Positions 1-8,734 of a stretch of DNA of 64,000 bases are shown piece by piece. The stretch spans positions 1 to 64,000 of the forward strand of contig CAYFKJ010000006.1 in NCBI GenBank assembly GCA_964343605.1, read 5' to 3'. The number at the start of each line of letters is the position of its first letter. The stretch's first letter is position 1. A model generated the notes under the pieces. It ran no database searches and was not told the origin of the DNA. It saw only the letters and a list, made by a program, of their open reading frames with translations. Source of the stretch: CAYFKJ01 sp964343605. GTDB taxonomy: Bacteria > Pseudomonadota > Alphaproteobacteria > UBA2966. The position numbers were made by a program, and so were the translations under genes.

Positions 1-1112
1 GCGGCGCCGATGGCGACGACCTCGTTCGGGTTGACGCCCTGGTGCGGGTCTCGGCCGAAGAATTCCTTCACCTTTTCGATGACCTTGGGCATGCGCGTCA
101 TGCCGCCCACGAGGATGACGTCCTCGATCTCGCCGGCCGAAAGCTCGGCGTCCTTGAGGGCCTTGCGGCAGGGCTCGATGGTGCGTTCGATCAGGTCTTC
201 GACCAGGGCCTCAAGCTTGGCCCGGGTCAGCTTCATGGTGAGGTGCTTCGGCCCGCTGGCGTCGGCGGTGATGAAGGGCAGGTTGATTTCGGTCTGCGTT
301 GCGCTGGAAAGCTCGATCTTGGCCTTTTCAGCCGCCTCTTTGAGGCGCTGCAGGGCCAGCTTGTCGTTGCGCAGGTCGATGCCCTGTTCCTTTTCGAATT
401 CCTCGGCCAGGTAATTGACCAGCTTGACGTCGAAATCCTCGCCGCCCAGGAAGGTGTCGCCGTTGGTCGACTTCACTTCGAAGACGCCGTCCCCGAGCTC
501 GAGAATGGAGACGTCGAAGGTGCCGCCGCCGAGATCATAGACCGCGATGGTGCGGGCGTCGCCCCGGTCGAGGCCGTAGGCCAAGGCCGCGGCGGTCGGT
601 TCGTTGATGATGCGCTTGACGTCGAGGCCGGCGATCTTACCGGCGTCCTTGGTGGCCTGGCGCTGGGAATCGTTGAAATAGGCGGGGACGGTGATAACCG
701 CTTCGGTCACGTCTTCGCCGAGGAAGGTTTCGGCGGTTTCCTTCATCTTCTGCAGGATGAAGGCGCTGACCTGGCTGGGGGCGTACTTGTCGCCATGGGC
801 CTCGACCCAGGCATCGCCGTTTTCGGCGGCGACGATTTTGTACGGCACCATCTCAATGTCTTTTTTGGTCATGGGATCGTCGAACGGGCGGCCGATCAGA
901 CGCTTGATGGCAAACAGCGTGTTTTCAGGATTGGTGACGCCCTGGCGTTTGGCGGGCTGGCCAACCAGGCGTTCACCGTCTTCCGTAAAGGCGACCATCG
1001 ACGGCGTGGTACGCGTGCCTTCGGCGTTCTCGACGACCTTGGGATCGGAGCCGTCCATAATCGCGATACACGAGTTCGTGGTGCCCAGATCGATACCGAT
1101 AATCTTACCCAT
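1..1112 (-). CDS. dnaK: Chaperone DnaK (Hsp70), N-terminal 370 residues; C-terminus outside window
   Basis: ATP-dependent cytosolic chaperone that works with GrpE and DnaJ. The translation opens with MGKIIGIDLGTTNS, the Hsp70 phosphate-1 motif, and contains the second ATPase motif DLGGGTFDVS and the segment VGGMTRMP. The nucleotide-binding domain is essentially complete, and the substrate-binding domain lies beyond position 1. A sigma-32-type promoter lies upstream (see 1236-1269). The partner operon hrcA-grpE lies about 1.6 kb away on the same strand, with a DUF1848 gene and a small membrane ORF between them on the other strand. Identification is certain; only the missing 3' end is unknown. 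Confidence 0.98.
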   Translation of the reverse strand, partial: MGKIIGIDLGTTNSCIAIMDGSDPKVVENAEGTRTTPSMVAFTEDGERLVGQPAKRQGVTNPENTLFAIKRLIGRPFDDPMTKKDIEMVPYKIVAAENGDAWVEAHGDKYAPSQVSAFILQKMKETAETFLGEDVTEAVITVPAYFNDSQRQATKDAGKIAGLDVKRIINEPTAAALAYGLDRGDARTIAVYDLGGGTFDVSILELGDGVFEVKSTNGDTFLGGEDFDVKLVNYLAEEFEKEQGIDLRNDKLALQRLKEAAEKAKIELSSATQTEINLPFITADASGPKHLTMKLTRAKLEALVEDLIERTIEPCRKALKDAELSAGEIEDVILVGGMTRMPKVIEKVKEFFGRDPHQGVNPNEVVAIGA

Positions 1113-1235
1113 GACTTCCTCATTCTTTGCGGCAGGATCGACCGGCCTCTGACGGCACCGCACGATCCCCCTGAAATTCAAGCTAAAATTCCGCGTTACG
1201 CTGCATATCAGCGCGATCACGACGGAATGAACGCC

Positions 1236-1269
1236 CGTTATATAGGGAGGGAGTCGAATTCGTGCAAGT
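1236..1269 (-). promoter_or_regulatory. Sigma-32 (heat shock) promoter of dnaK
   Basis: Read on the minus strand there is CTTG at 1268-1265, a 17-nt spacer, then CCCTATATA at 1247-1239. This matches the alphaproteobacterial RpoH consensus CTTG-N17/18-CYTATNT. It lies about 125 nt upstream of the dnaK ATG, so the transcript would have a 5' leader of over 100 nt. The motif is read directly; RpoH control is inferred. Confidence 0.7.
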
Positions 1270-1381
1270 GAATGAATCTCTTTATGGCTCTGGCTTCCGG
1301 CGGGCAAGCTGCCTACGTTCATAAATGAAAGCCAATTCCGCCGGCCATATCGTCGGCCGGAGCATGTGCGCAAGGAACGTC

Positions 1382-2305
1382 ATGATCATATCGGCGAGCT
1401 ACAAAACCGATATTCCGGCACTCTACGGCGAGTGGTTCATGAACCGCCTGCGCATCGGTTTCTGCCGTATGACCAACCCCTACAACGGCAAATCCTTCGA
1501 CGTGCCGCTGGACAACGATTCGGTCGACGGCTTCGTCTTCTGGACGCGCAACATCGGCCCCTTCCTGCCCCATCTCGACGAAATTCATCGCCTGGGCCAT
1601 CCCTTCTACGTGCAGTACACCATCACGGGTTATCCCGGCGAAATCGACCGCGCCGTCCCGGATGCCGCCAGGATGGTCCGCCAGTTCAAGCGCTTGGCGT
1701 CGGATTTCGGCCGCCACGCCGTGGTCTGGCGTTATGATCCCATTCCCATCACGTCTTTGACGGGGCGCGAGTTTCATCTGAGAAACTTCAGACGGCTGGC
1801 CGAGAGGCTGGAAGGGGCGACCGACGAAGCCGTCGTCTCGTTTCCCACGCTTTACCGCAAGACGCGGCGCAATCTCGACCGGGCGGCCAAGGACTACGGC
1901 TTCCAATGGCGCGACATCGCGCCTCAAGAAAAGCGCTCGCTAATCGCCGAATTGGCGGATATCGCCGAATCCCATGGCATGCGGTTGACGATCTGTTCGC
2001 AGACCGCCTTGCTGACGTCCGGTGTCGGCGGTGCGCGCTGCGTCGACGCCGGCCGTCTCTCCAAGGTCGCCGGCGTCAAAATTACCGCCAAGGAGATGGG
2101 CAACCGGCCCGGCTGCCTGTGCCATCAATCGCGCGACATCGGCGCCTACGACACCTGCCCGCATGGCTGCGTCTACTGCTACGCGGTGGATGATCAGGCC
2201 GAAGCGTCGGAGCGCTATCACGGGCACAATCCCGACGGCGCCTTCCTCTTTCCCCCGGGGAAATCAAAATCCAAAGTCAGGGCTTCGCGCCGCACCTCCG
2301 CCTGA
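1382..2305 (+). CDS. DUF1848 family protein with C-terminal CX3CX2C motif
   Basis: Cytosolic protein of 307 residues, recognised as DUF1848 from the opening MIISASYKTDIPALY and the FWTRN segment. Function is not established. The start at 1382 is chosen because AAGGA lies five bases upstream and because family members begin MIISAS; an in-frame ATG at 1325 would add 19 atypical residues. The C-terminus holds C245, C247 and then CPHGCVYC (C259, C263, C266), a CX3CX2C pattern like that of radical-SAM enzymes but at the opposite end of the chain. It is transcribed away from dnaK and towards grpE. Confidence 0.85.
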   Translation: MIISASYKTDIPALYGEWFMNRLRIGFCRMTNPYNGKSFDVPLDNDSVDGFVFWTRNIGPFLPHLDEIHRLGHPFYVQYTITGYPGEIDRAVPDAARMVRQFKRLASDFGRHAVVWRYDPIPITSLTGREFHLRNFRRLAERLEGATDEAVVSFPTLYRKTRRNLDRAAKDYGFQWRDIAPQEKRSLIAELADIAESHGMRLTICSQTALLTSGVGGARCVDAGRLSKVAGVKITAKEMGNRPGCLCHQSRDIGAYDTCPHGCVYCYAVDDQAEASERYHGHNPDGAFLFPPGKSKSKVRASRRTSA

Positions 2306-2566
2306 ATTATCCGCTGACAGAGAATCGCGTAGGCTGTGCGACCCTTTGCCACAGCGCGTTTGCAGCGCATCGCGGCTACATTTGTGCTCAAGAGCGGAAG
2401 TTCATTTCCGCCAACAGCGGGGCTCCGCCGGCCGGCTTGCCGGAACGGTAGAGGCATCCGCAGGGAGTCGACAGTTTGGGAAGCGCGTCAATCACGTAGG
2501 TCGGCCGCGCGGCGAATGGAGAGTTACGCGTGGACGAAGGCGGGATCGCGACTGGAGTAGGAATGT

Positions 2567-2686
2567 ATGGCCATGACGCTTAAAAAACCGCCGTTTCGGC
2601 CGATCATTCTCGCACCTGCCCTGGCCATCCTGCTGGTTCTGGCGATCTGGCTGCTGGGTGTTATCGACTTCGTCGGCGCCGGCTGA
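2567..2686 (+). CDS. Putative 39-residue single-pass membrane protein
   Basis: Short ORF starting MAMTLKKPPFRP, followed by about 22 hydrophobic residues (IILAPALAILLVLAIWLLGV) and ending IDFVGAG. A GGAG at about 2553 and a GGA nearer the ATG give a plausible ribosome site. The basic N-terminus followed by one hydrophobic helix predicts an N-in topology. It sits 23 bp before the convergent end of grpE. I do not recognise a family. That it is expressed is inferred from composition and the ribosome site only. Confidence 0.5.
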   Translation: MAMTLKKPPFRPIILAPALAILLVLAIWLLGVIDFVGAG

Positions 2687-2709
2687 CCGCCAACCTCGAA
2701 CCGGATGCT

Positions 2710-3447
2710 TCAGGCCGACGTATCGACCTTGCCGCCCGAATCGTTTCCGTTCTCTTCCGGCGCCTCACTGTCCGATTGATCCGTCGCGGGCGCTGCCTTG
2801 GCGACGCCGACCATGGCGGGGCGCAACAGGCGATCGCCGATCACGTAACCGGCCTGAACGACCTGCACCACCGTCCCCGGTTCCGCATCGGCGCCCGGGA
2901 CTTCGAACATGGCCTGATGCAGGTTGTGGTCGAATTTTTCGCCGACCGGATCGATGCGCTTGATGCCGTGACGCTCCAAAGCCGAAAGCAGCTCGCGCTC
3001 GGTCATCTCCACGCCCTGCCACAACGAGCCCATGGCGTCGTCACCGCCGCGGGCCTCATCCGGCACGGCGTCCAGGGCGCGGTGCATATTGTCGCTGACG
3101 CCCAGCATGTCGCGGGCGAAATTCGCCATGGCGTAGCGTGAGGCGTCTTCCTTCTCCCGCGCCGCCCGGCGCCGGACGTTTTCGGTTTCCGCACGCGCGC
3201 GCAGCAGTTGATCCTTCAGCTCGGCGATCTGCTCCTCCGGCGAGGGTTCGGCCGGTTCCTCGGCTTCCTCGTCCTCGTCGGCCGCCTCATCGGCTTCATC
3301 GACGGCGTCGGCCTCATCGTCCTGCAAAGCCGCCCGCTCCGCATCGGCCTCTGCCTTGGCGGCATCGTCGCCGCCCGGTCCGTTGGCATCGTCGAGCGCA
3401 GGCTCACCGTTCTCTTCGCGCGGGCTATCGCCACCCGTATCACTCAT
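2710..3447 (-). CDS. grpE: Nucleotide exchange factor GrpE
   Basis: Cytosolic exchange factor that drives ADP release from DnaK. The protein is 245 residues. An acidic, disordered N-terminus (about residues 1-75, rich in Asp, Glu and Ala) precedes the coiled coil (EEQIAELKDQLLRARAE) and the GrpE core (FDHNLHQAMFEVPG, VVQAGYVIGDRLLRPAMVGV). The start MSDTGG at 3447 has GAAGGAAG about nine bases upstream; an upstream in-frame start at 3471 is less likely. It lies 46 bp downstream of hrcA on the same strand, a probable operon. The acidic N-terminus is longer than in E. coli GrpE (197 residues). Confidence 0.96.
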   Translation of the reverse strand: MSDTGGDSPREENGEPALDDANGPGGDDAAKAEADAERAALQDDEADAVDEADEAADEDEEAEEPAEPSPEEQIAELKDQLLRARAETENVRRRAAREKEDASRYAMANFARDMLGVSDNMHRALDAVPDEARGGDDAMGSLWQGVEMTERELLSALERHGIKRIDPVGEKFDHNLHQAMFEVPGADAEPGTVVQVVQAGYVIGDRLLRPAMVGVAKAAPATDQSDSEAPEENGNDSGGKVDTSA

Positions 3448-3493
3448 CTCGTCTTCCTTCAGGCTTTTCAACTGGTCTTACAAAACTTTGGCT

Positions 3494-4528
3494 TCAACCC
3501 AACAATCGGCCCACCACTTTGGCGGTGTAGTCAACCATGGGGATGACGCGGGCATAGTTCAGCCGGGTTGGTCCGATAACCCCGATGGCGCCGACGATGG
3601 AGCCGCGGCCATCGGAGTAGGGCGCGACGATAAGCGAACTGCCCGACATATTGAAGAGGTGATTCTCGGAACCGATATAGATCCGCACGCCCTCTCCGCC
3701 TTCCGCCAGTTCCAAAACGCGCGCCAGTTCGCTGCGGGTTTCCAGAATATCGAACAGCTCGCGGATCCGCTCCAGGTCTTCGGCGGCGCTGACTTCGTCC
3801 AGCAGCTTGGACTGGCCGCGCACGATCAGGGTGCCGCGCCCGCCGCCGTCCGACCAGGTGGCCAAACCGTCCTCGACCACCTTGGCCGTCAGTTCATCCA
3901 ATTCGGCGCGCCGGGATTCCAGTTCGGCCAGGATATCGTTTCGCGCTTCGGCGATGGTGCGCCCGGACAGCCGCGTGCTGAGATAGTTGGTTGCCTGGGT
4001 GAGCGCCGACAGCGGCAGGTCCGGCGGCGTTTCGATGACGCGGTTCTCCACCGTGCCGTCGGCGGCGACCAGGATCACCAGCGCCCGTCCCGGCGACAGG
4101 CCGACGAATTCGGCGTGGCGCAGCGGGGCATTGCGTTTTGGCGCCACCACCAGTCCCGTGCACTGCGACAGGCCGGCCAAGGTGTCCGTGGCCTGCCGCA
4201 GGGCCTCCTCCAGGCTTTGGCCGCCGGCGGCGCAGCGCGCCTTGATGTCGGCGCGCTCCCCTTCGGTCAAATTGCCGAGTTCCAACAGGCCGTCGACGAA
4301 GAAACGCAGTCCCGCTTCTGTGGGCAGGCGTCCGGCGGAGGTATGGGGGGAGTACAACAAGCCGGCGTTTTCCAGGTCCGACATGACGTTGCGGATGGAG
4401 GCGGGCGAAAGCTGCTCGCTCAAGCGGTCCGACAGCGTGCGCGAACCGATGGCGGCGCCGGTTTCGACGTAGGCATCGATTATATGGCGGAATATCTCCC
4501 GCGAGCGCTCGTTCAATTCGTTGATCAT
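3494..4528 (-). CDS. hrcA: Heat-inducible transcription repressor HrcA
   Basis: Repressor of class I heat-shock genes that binds CIRCE operators and needs GroEL for folding. The 344-residue protein is standard length. It has an N-terminal winged helix (LNERSREIFRHIIDAYV, then SPASIRNVMSDLENAGLLYSPHTSAGR) and the C-terminal HrcA domain ending YTAKVVGRLLG. It is first in an hrcA-grpE operon and divergent from rph. I found no CIRCE palindrome in the 149 bp upstream, so HrcA probably acts elsewhere, typically on groESL, which is not in this window. Confidence 0.96.
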   Translation of the reverse strand: MINELNERSREIFRHIIDAYVETGAAIGSRTLSDRLSEQLSPASIRNVMSDLENAGLLYSPHTSAGRLPTEAGLRFFVDGLLELGNLTEGERADIKARCAAGGQSLEEALRQATDTLAGLSQCTGLVVAPKRNAPLRHAEFVGLSPGRALVILVAADGTVENRVIETPPDLPLSALTQATNYLSTRLSGRTIAEARNDILAELESRRAELDELTAKVVEDGLATWSDGGGRGTLIVRGQSKLLDEVSAAEDLERIRELFDILETRSELARVLELAEGGEGVRIYIGSENHLFNMSGSSLIVAPYSDGRGSIVGAIGVIGPTRLNYARVIPMVDYTAKVVGRLLG

Positions 4529-4558
4529 GTCGCCGTGCCGCTGAAATCTCAGTTCCTG

Positions 4559-4587
4559 AATGTAGTAACGCCTCTGCGGGGCGTCAA
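4559..4587 (-). promoter_or_regulatory. Candidate sigma-70 promoter of hrcA-grpE
   Basis: On the minus strand, TTGACG (4587-4582) is separated by exactly 17 nt from TACATT (4564-4559). The inferred start point is about 25 bases before the hrcA ATG. The -35 matches 5/6 and the -10 matches 4/6. Confidence 0.45.
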
Positions 4588-4677
4588 CGCGGCGGCGCGA
4601 ATCGGCGCTGGACCCTCACGCCGGTTCCCGATAGAAGTCGCGCCAGTTGTTTTTTCCGGATTTCTTGGGAGAGTGCC

Positions 4678-5397
4678 ATGCGGCCGTCGGGACGTGCCCT
4701 GGACCAAATGCGCGAAGTATCGCTGGAGCCCGGTTTCGCCAAGTACGCGGAAGGCTCGTGCCTCGCGCGCTTCGGCGATACCCATGTGTTGTGCGCCGCC
4801 AGCGTCGATGAACGGGTGCCTCCCTGGATGCGGAACACGGGGCGGGGCTGGGTGACGGCCGAGTACGGCATGCTCCCGCGTTCGACCCACGAGCGCACCA
4901 ACCGCGAGGCCGCCCGCGGCAAACAATCGGGCCGGACCCAGGAAATTCAACGTTTGATCGGCCGCAGTTTGCGATCGGTGACCAGGCTGGAGGCCTTGGG
5001 CGAACGCCAGATCAAGATCGATTGCGACGTCCTGCAGGCCGACGGGGGCACCCGCACCGCCTCGATCACCGGCGCTTACGTCGCGCTCCACATCGCGCTT
5101 GCCAAGCTGGTGGAAGACGGCGTGATTCCGGCGCTGCCGCTGACCGACCAGGTCGTCGCTGTCTCATGCGGGCTCTATGAAGGCGAAGCGGTCCTCGATC
5201 TCGATTACCCCGAAGACAGCAACGCCCAGGCAGACGCCAACTTCGTTCTGACGGGGAAGGGCGATATTGTCGAGGTCCAAGGCACGGCCGAGGAGGCGCC
5301 GTTCTCGCGCGATCAGTTCCTCGCCTTGCTTGATCTTGCCGAAGCGGGAGGGCGGCACCTGGCCGTAAAGCAGCGCCAGGCGCTGGGACTGGAATAA
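4678..5397 (+). CDS. rph: Ribonuclease PH
   Basis: Phosphate-dependent 3'-5' exoribonuclease that trims tRNA 3' ends. At 239 residues it matches the family length, and it begins MRPSGRALDQMREVSLEPGFAKYAEGS. The phosphate/tRNA-binding segment THERTNREAARGKQSGRTQEIQ and the DGGTRTASITGAYVAL motif are intact. GGGAGAG lies just before the ATG. rdgB follows after 15 bp, and the rph-rdgB-hemW run is the usual alphaproteobacterial order. Confidence 0.97.
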   Translation: MRPSGRALDQMREVSLEPGFAKYAEGSCLARFGDTHVLCAASVDERVPPWMRNTGRGWVTAEYGMLPRSTHERTNREAARGKQSGRTQEIQRLIGRSLRSVTRLEALGERQIKIDCDVLQADGGTRTASITGAYVALHIALAKLVEDGVIPALPLTDQVVAVSCGLYEGEAVLDLDYPEDSNAQADANFVLTGKGDIVEVQGTAEEAPFSRDQFLALLDLAEAGGRHLAVKQRQALGLE

Positions 5398-5412
5398 GCC
5401 GGGTCAACCATC

Positions 5413-6051
5413 ATGGCAGCGCGCAAATTCGAGGGCGACAAGCTCGTCGTCGCCACCCACAACCCCGGCAAGGCGCGGGAGATCGGCGAACTTCTGGCGC
5501 CGCTGGGGATCGAGGCCCTGTCGGCCGCCGAGCTTGGTCTGCCGGAGCCAGAGGAAACAGGTACCACTTTCATCGCCAACGCCGAGCTCAAGGCCCTGGC
5601 CGCCGCTCAGACGGCGAAGCTTCCGGCTCTGGCGGACGATTCCGGTCTTGCGGTTGACGCGCTGGACGGCGCTCCGGGCATCTATTCCGCGCGCTGGGCC
5701 GAAGAGGCGCGGGCCGAAGCGGGCGGCGGGCCGCGCGACTTCATGGCGGCCATGCAACGGGTTGAAGACGAACTGCAAGCCAAAGGGGCGACCGCGCCGG
5801 CGCAGCGGGGCGCTCATTTTGTTGCCGCTTTGACGCTGGCCTGGCCCGACGGGCACATGGAATCGTTCGAGGGACGCTGCTACGGACATTTGATCTGGCC
5901 GCCCCGCGGCAGCAACGGATTCGGCTATGATCCCATGTTCGTGCCCGACGGCCACGACATCACGAACGGAGAGATGGAACCGGAAGCCAAGCATGCCATC
6001 AGCCACCGCGCCAACGCCTTCGCTCAACTCCTGCCGGCCTGCTTCAAATAG
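5413..6051 (+). CDS. rdgB: Non-canonical purine NTP pyrophosphatase (RdgB/HAM1)
   Basis: Hydrolyses ITP, dITP and XTP to the monophosphates, keeping deaminated purines out of nucleic acids. The 212-residue protein carries the substrate motif THNPGKAREI near the N-terminus, the catalytic segment ADDSGL, and the FGYDPMF and SHRANA motifs near the C-terminus. It is the second gene of the rph-rdgB-hemW run. Its 3' end overlaps the most likely hemW start by 59 bp in a different frame. Confidence 0.97.
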   Translation: MAARKFEGDKLVVATHNPGKAREIGELLAPLGIEALSAAELGLPEPEETGTTFIANAELKALAAAQTAKLPALADDSGLAVDALDGAPGIYSARWAEEARAEAGGGPRDFMAAMQRVEDELQAKGATAPAQRGAHFVAALTLAWPDGHMESFEGRCYGHLIWPPRGSNGFGYDPMFVPDGHDITNGEMEPEAKHAISHRANAFAQLLPACFK

Positions 6052-7210
6052 CGGCGCCCCAGGCTTTGCCGTTTACGTGCACTGGCCGTTCTGCCTTTCC
6101 AAGTGTCCGTACTGCGATTTCAACAGCCACGTCCGCGAAGAGATCGATGAGGCCGCCTGGACGCGGGCATTGGTCGATGAACTCAACAACTCGGCCGCCG
6201 GCATCGACAGGCCGCGGGGCGGCGTTACCAGCATTTTTTTCGGGGGCGGCACACCGTCGCTGATGCCCACGGCCACGGTGGCCGCCGTGATCGAGGCGGT
6301 GGCGCGGGAGTTGGGGTTGGCGGCAGAGGCGGAAATCACGCTCGAGGCCAATCCGACATCGGTGGAAGCGGAACGCTTCGCGGGCTATACCGCTGCCGGG
6401 GTCAATCGCTTTTCCCTCGGTGTGCAGGCGCTTAACGATGCGGATTTGGCGGCACTTGGCCGCACCCACGGTGCGGCCGAGGCCGAAGCCGCGTTAGCGG
6501 TCGCGCGGGCGCACGTGGACAACGTCTCCATCGACCTCATATATGCCCGGCCGGGCCAGCGCAGCGAGGATTGGAAGCGCGAGTTGTCTCGGGCCCTCGG
6601 TTTCGGATTACCGCACCTGTCGCTCTATCAGCTCACCATTGAGCGCGGCACGCGGTTCCATGAGGCGGCGCGCCGGGGCGATTTGATCTTGCCGGACGAA
6701 GAGACCGGTGCTGAATTGTTCGAAATTACCCGAGAGTTCTGCCAGGCGGCCGGTCTGTCGGCTTATGAGACGTCCAATCACGCGCGTGCCGGGTCGGAAA
6801 GCCGGCACAATCTCAGCTACTGGCGATCAGACCCCTACCTCGGGATCGGTCCGGGCGCGCACGGCCGGCTGGATACGGCGGACGGGCGCGCAGCGATCAG
6901 CCGCCTCCGCAGTCCCGAGAAATGGCTCGCCGCCGTCGAGGCGCGCGGCCACGGCACGGAAAGCGAGGTAACCCTTGGCGCCGATGAGTTGATTGCCGAG
7001 ATTCTAATGATGGGACTGCGCACTCGGGAGGGCGTTTCCGCCCGGCGCTTTGCCGAGCTTGCTGGAACTCCGTTGACCCAAGCGGTTTCGTCCGACGCCT
7101 TGGCGGAATTGGCGGACGGCGGCCATTTGATTTCGGATGATGAAGGCCTGCGGACGACCGACAAGGGTGCGGTTGTGCTCAACACCCTGATCGACAAGCT
7201 GATTGTTTAG
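5993..7210 (+). CDS. hemW: Radical SAM heme chaperone HemW
   Basis: HemN-like radical SAM protein that binds and delivers heme and lacks coproporphyrinogen oxidase activity in characterised members. The 4Fe-4S motif CLSKCPYC follows VYVHWPF near the N-terminus, and FFGGGTPSL follows. The frame is open from 5927, but the ATG at 5993 is the nearest start to the conserved domain, giving 405 residues and a 59-bp overlap with rdgB; a downstream GTG inside VYVHW would cut into the domain. Its 3' end overlaps the convergent lipoprotein gene by four bases. The start is uncertain; the identity is not. Confidence 0.93.
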   Translation: MPSATAPTPSLNSCRPASNSGAPGFAVYVHWPFCLSKCPYCDFNSHVREEIDEAAWTRALVDELNNSAAGIDRPRGGVTSIFFGGGTPSLMPTATVAAVIEAVARELGLAAEAEITLEANPTSVEAERFAGYTAAGVNRFSLGVQALNDADLAALGRTHGAAEAEAALAVARAHVDNVSIDLIYARPGQRSEDWKRELSRALGFGLPHLSLYQLTIERGTRFHEAARRGDLILPDEETGAELFEITREFCQAAGLSAYETSNHARAGSESRHNLSYWRSDPYLGIGPGAHGRLDTADGRAAISRLRSPEKWLAAVEARGHGTESEVTLGADELIAEILMMGLRTREGVSARRFAELAGTPLTQAVSSDALAELADGGHLISDDEGLRTTDKGAVVLNTLIDKLIV

Positions 7211-8706
7211 GAACCCCCGGCCGTAAAGGAGTTCGGCGCGGGGTCGAGCACCTTGAGCCCCCGCGGCATGACCTCCACCACGGCAAGGCCACGCTCGGCA
7301 ATGCCGTCGTTGCGGAACCGGAACAACCCGTCGGCGCCGGCGAAACCGCTGGGGTCGGTCAGGGCTTCGGCGGTGTAGTTGGCGCCCTGACCGCCCGAGG
7401 ACAGGATGGCGGCCAACGCCACAGCATCGTAAGCCAGGCTGGCGATGCGCGGCGGCCGGTAGCCGTAGACGTCTTCGAAGCGCGCCCGGAAGGCCTTGCC
7501 GAGATTGGGATCGGGGCCGGCGAACCAGCCGCCCACCAGGGCGGGCTCACGGCCAATGCTGTCATCGTCCCACAATCCGGTGCCCAGGAAGCGGACCTTG
7601 TCGGGGTGGACGTCGTAGAAGGGCAGAAGCGGGGCGACGGCCCGGAGCCTTGTGCCGCCTTCCGGCAGCATTACAGCCTCGAAATCCACTTCGCCGAGGG
7701 TTTCGGCGTTTTCCAGCCGTTCCAATTCCGCCGCCGCGTCAGGATCCTCGCTTTGCGCCAACTCCTGGCGACGCGCCGCAAGGGCGGCACGCCGGCCCTC
7801 GTATTCCGCCAACCGCTTGGCCGGCTCCATGACTTCCTCATCGTCCGGCGCATAACGCTCGATGCGGACGATTTCGCCGCCGTGCCGGCTCGCCGCCATG
7901 GCGAGCTGGGCGATGATGTGGTCGCCATACCGCGTCATGGGCGCCAGTGACGCATAGCGCCTCAGGCCCTGGCTGCCGGCATAGTCCATCACCCGGTCGA
8001 CCTGCTGATCCGCCATGAAGCCCATCAGGTAGACGCCGTTTCCGGCAATGCTGCGATCGGTGGAAAAGGCGACGACGTTGACCTCGCGCTTTCGGGCCGG
8101 TTCGGCCGCCGCCTGCACGGCCCGGCTGAACACCGGACCGAGGATGATTTCGGCGCCTTCTCCCAGGACGTCTTCGGCCGAGCGGGCGGCGCCTTCGGCG
8201 GTGCCGCCGGTGTCCCGGGGCATCAGGGTGAGGCGTTCCGGCGCGACATCGAACAACGCAAGTTGAGCGGAATCCAATAAGGCCCGGCCAAGCGCCTTTT
8301 GCGTTCCCGACAGCGGCAACAGGAGCGCCACGCGAAGGGGTTGCGGCCCCGTTATGGGCGGCCGGATCAGCGCCGGTCCCACGGGTTCGGGGAGCGGCGG
8401 GATCACGAACACGGGCGCCGGCGATGTCTGGACCGCGATGTCGGAATCCGACGCCGGGTCCTCCTCGGGCTCCGTTGCGGTGGCCGCTTTATCCAGCTTC
8501 GGCGTCACCGGCTCGGGGATCGGGTCGGGCGGCGGCGTCGATTTGGCCGGCGTCTTCGTTTCCCCTTCGACAGGCGCGGGTGTCGCCCGCTCGCCCAGCA
8601 AATCCGAAAGATTGCCCGACAGCCCGCCCTCGGCGCACCCCACAAGCAGGGCCGCCAACGCCACGACCACGCCTACGCCGGCGAGACGGCGTCCGGAACA
8701 ATGCAT
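7207..8706 (-). CDS. LpoA/YraM-like penicillin-binding-protein activator lipoprotein
   Basis: Predicted outer-membrane lipoprotein of 499 residues. A signal peptide ends in lipobox LLVGC (Cys about residue 24). A Pro/Thr-rich linker follows, then a periplasmic-binding-protein-like domain from about residue 120 (LRVALLLPLSGTQKALGRALLDSAQL; FLGTGLWDDD). E. coli LpoA activates PBP1A; whether this homologue does so is inferred. The start at 8706 places the signal peptide correctly; an in-frame codon at 8799 would run into rsmI. It is divergent from rsmI-yraN-BON, matching the E. coli yraL-M-N-P neighbourhood. Confidence 0.85.
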   Translation of the reverse strand: MHCSGRRLAGVGVVVALAALLVGCAEGGLSGNLSDLLGERATPAPVEGETKTPAKSTPPPDPIPEPVTPKLDKAATATEPEEDPASDSDIAVQTSPAPVFVIPPLPEPVGPALIRPPITGPQPLRVALLLPLSGTQKALGRALLDSAQLALFDVAPERLTLMPRDTGGTAEGAARSAEDVLGEGAEIILGPVFSRAVQAAAEPARKREVNVVAFSTDRSIAGNGVYLMGFMADQQVDRVMDYAGSQGLRRYASLAPMTRYGDHIIAQLAMAASRHGGEIVRIERYAPDDEEVMEPAKRLAEYEGRRAALAARRQELAQSEDPDAAAELERLENAETLGEVDFEAVMLPEGGTRLRAVAPLLPFYDVHPDKVRFLGTGLWDDDSIGREPALVGGWFAGPDPNLGKAFRARFEDVYGYRPPRIASLAYDAVALAAILSSGGQGANYTAEALTDPSGFAGADGLFRFRNDGIAERGLAVVEVMPRGLKVLDPAPNSFTAGGS

Positions 8707-8734
8707 GGTTGACGAAGGAAGGCTCACCTGAACA

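Noticed and set aside
4529..4677. CIRCE element before hrcA
   Set aside because: No TTAGCACTC-N9-GAGTGCTAA or near match could be found on either strand.
5927..6051. Apparent frameshift or fusion between rdgB and hemW
   Set aside because: Both proteins are complete in their own frames. The overlap is a normal start-stop overlap.
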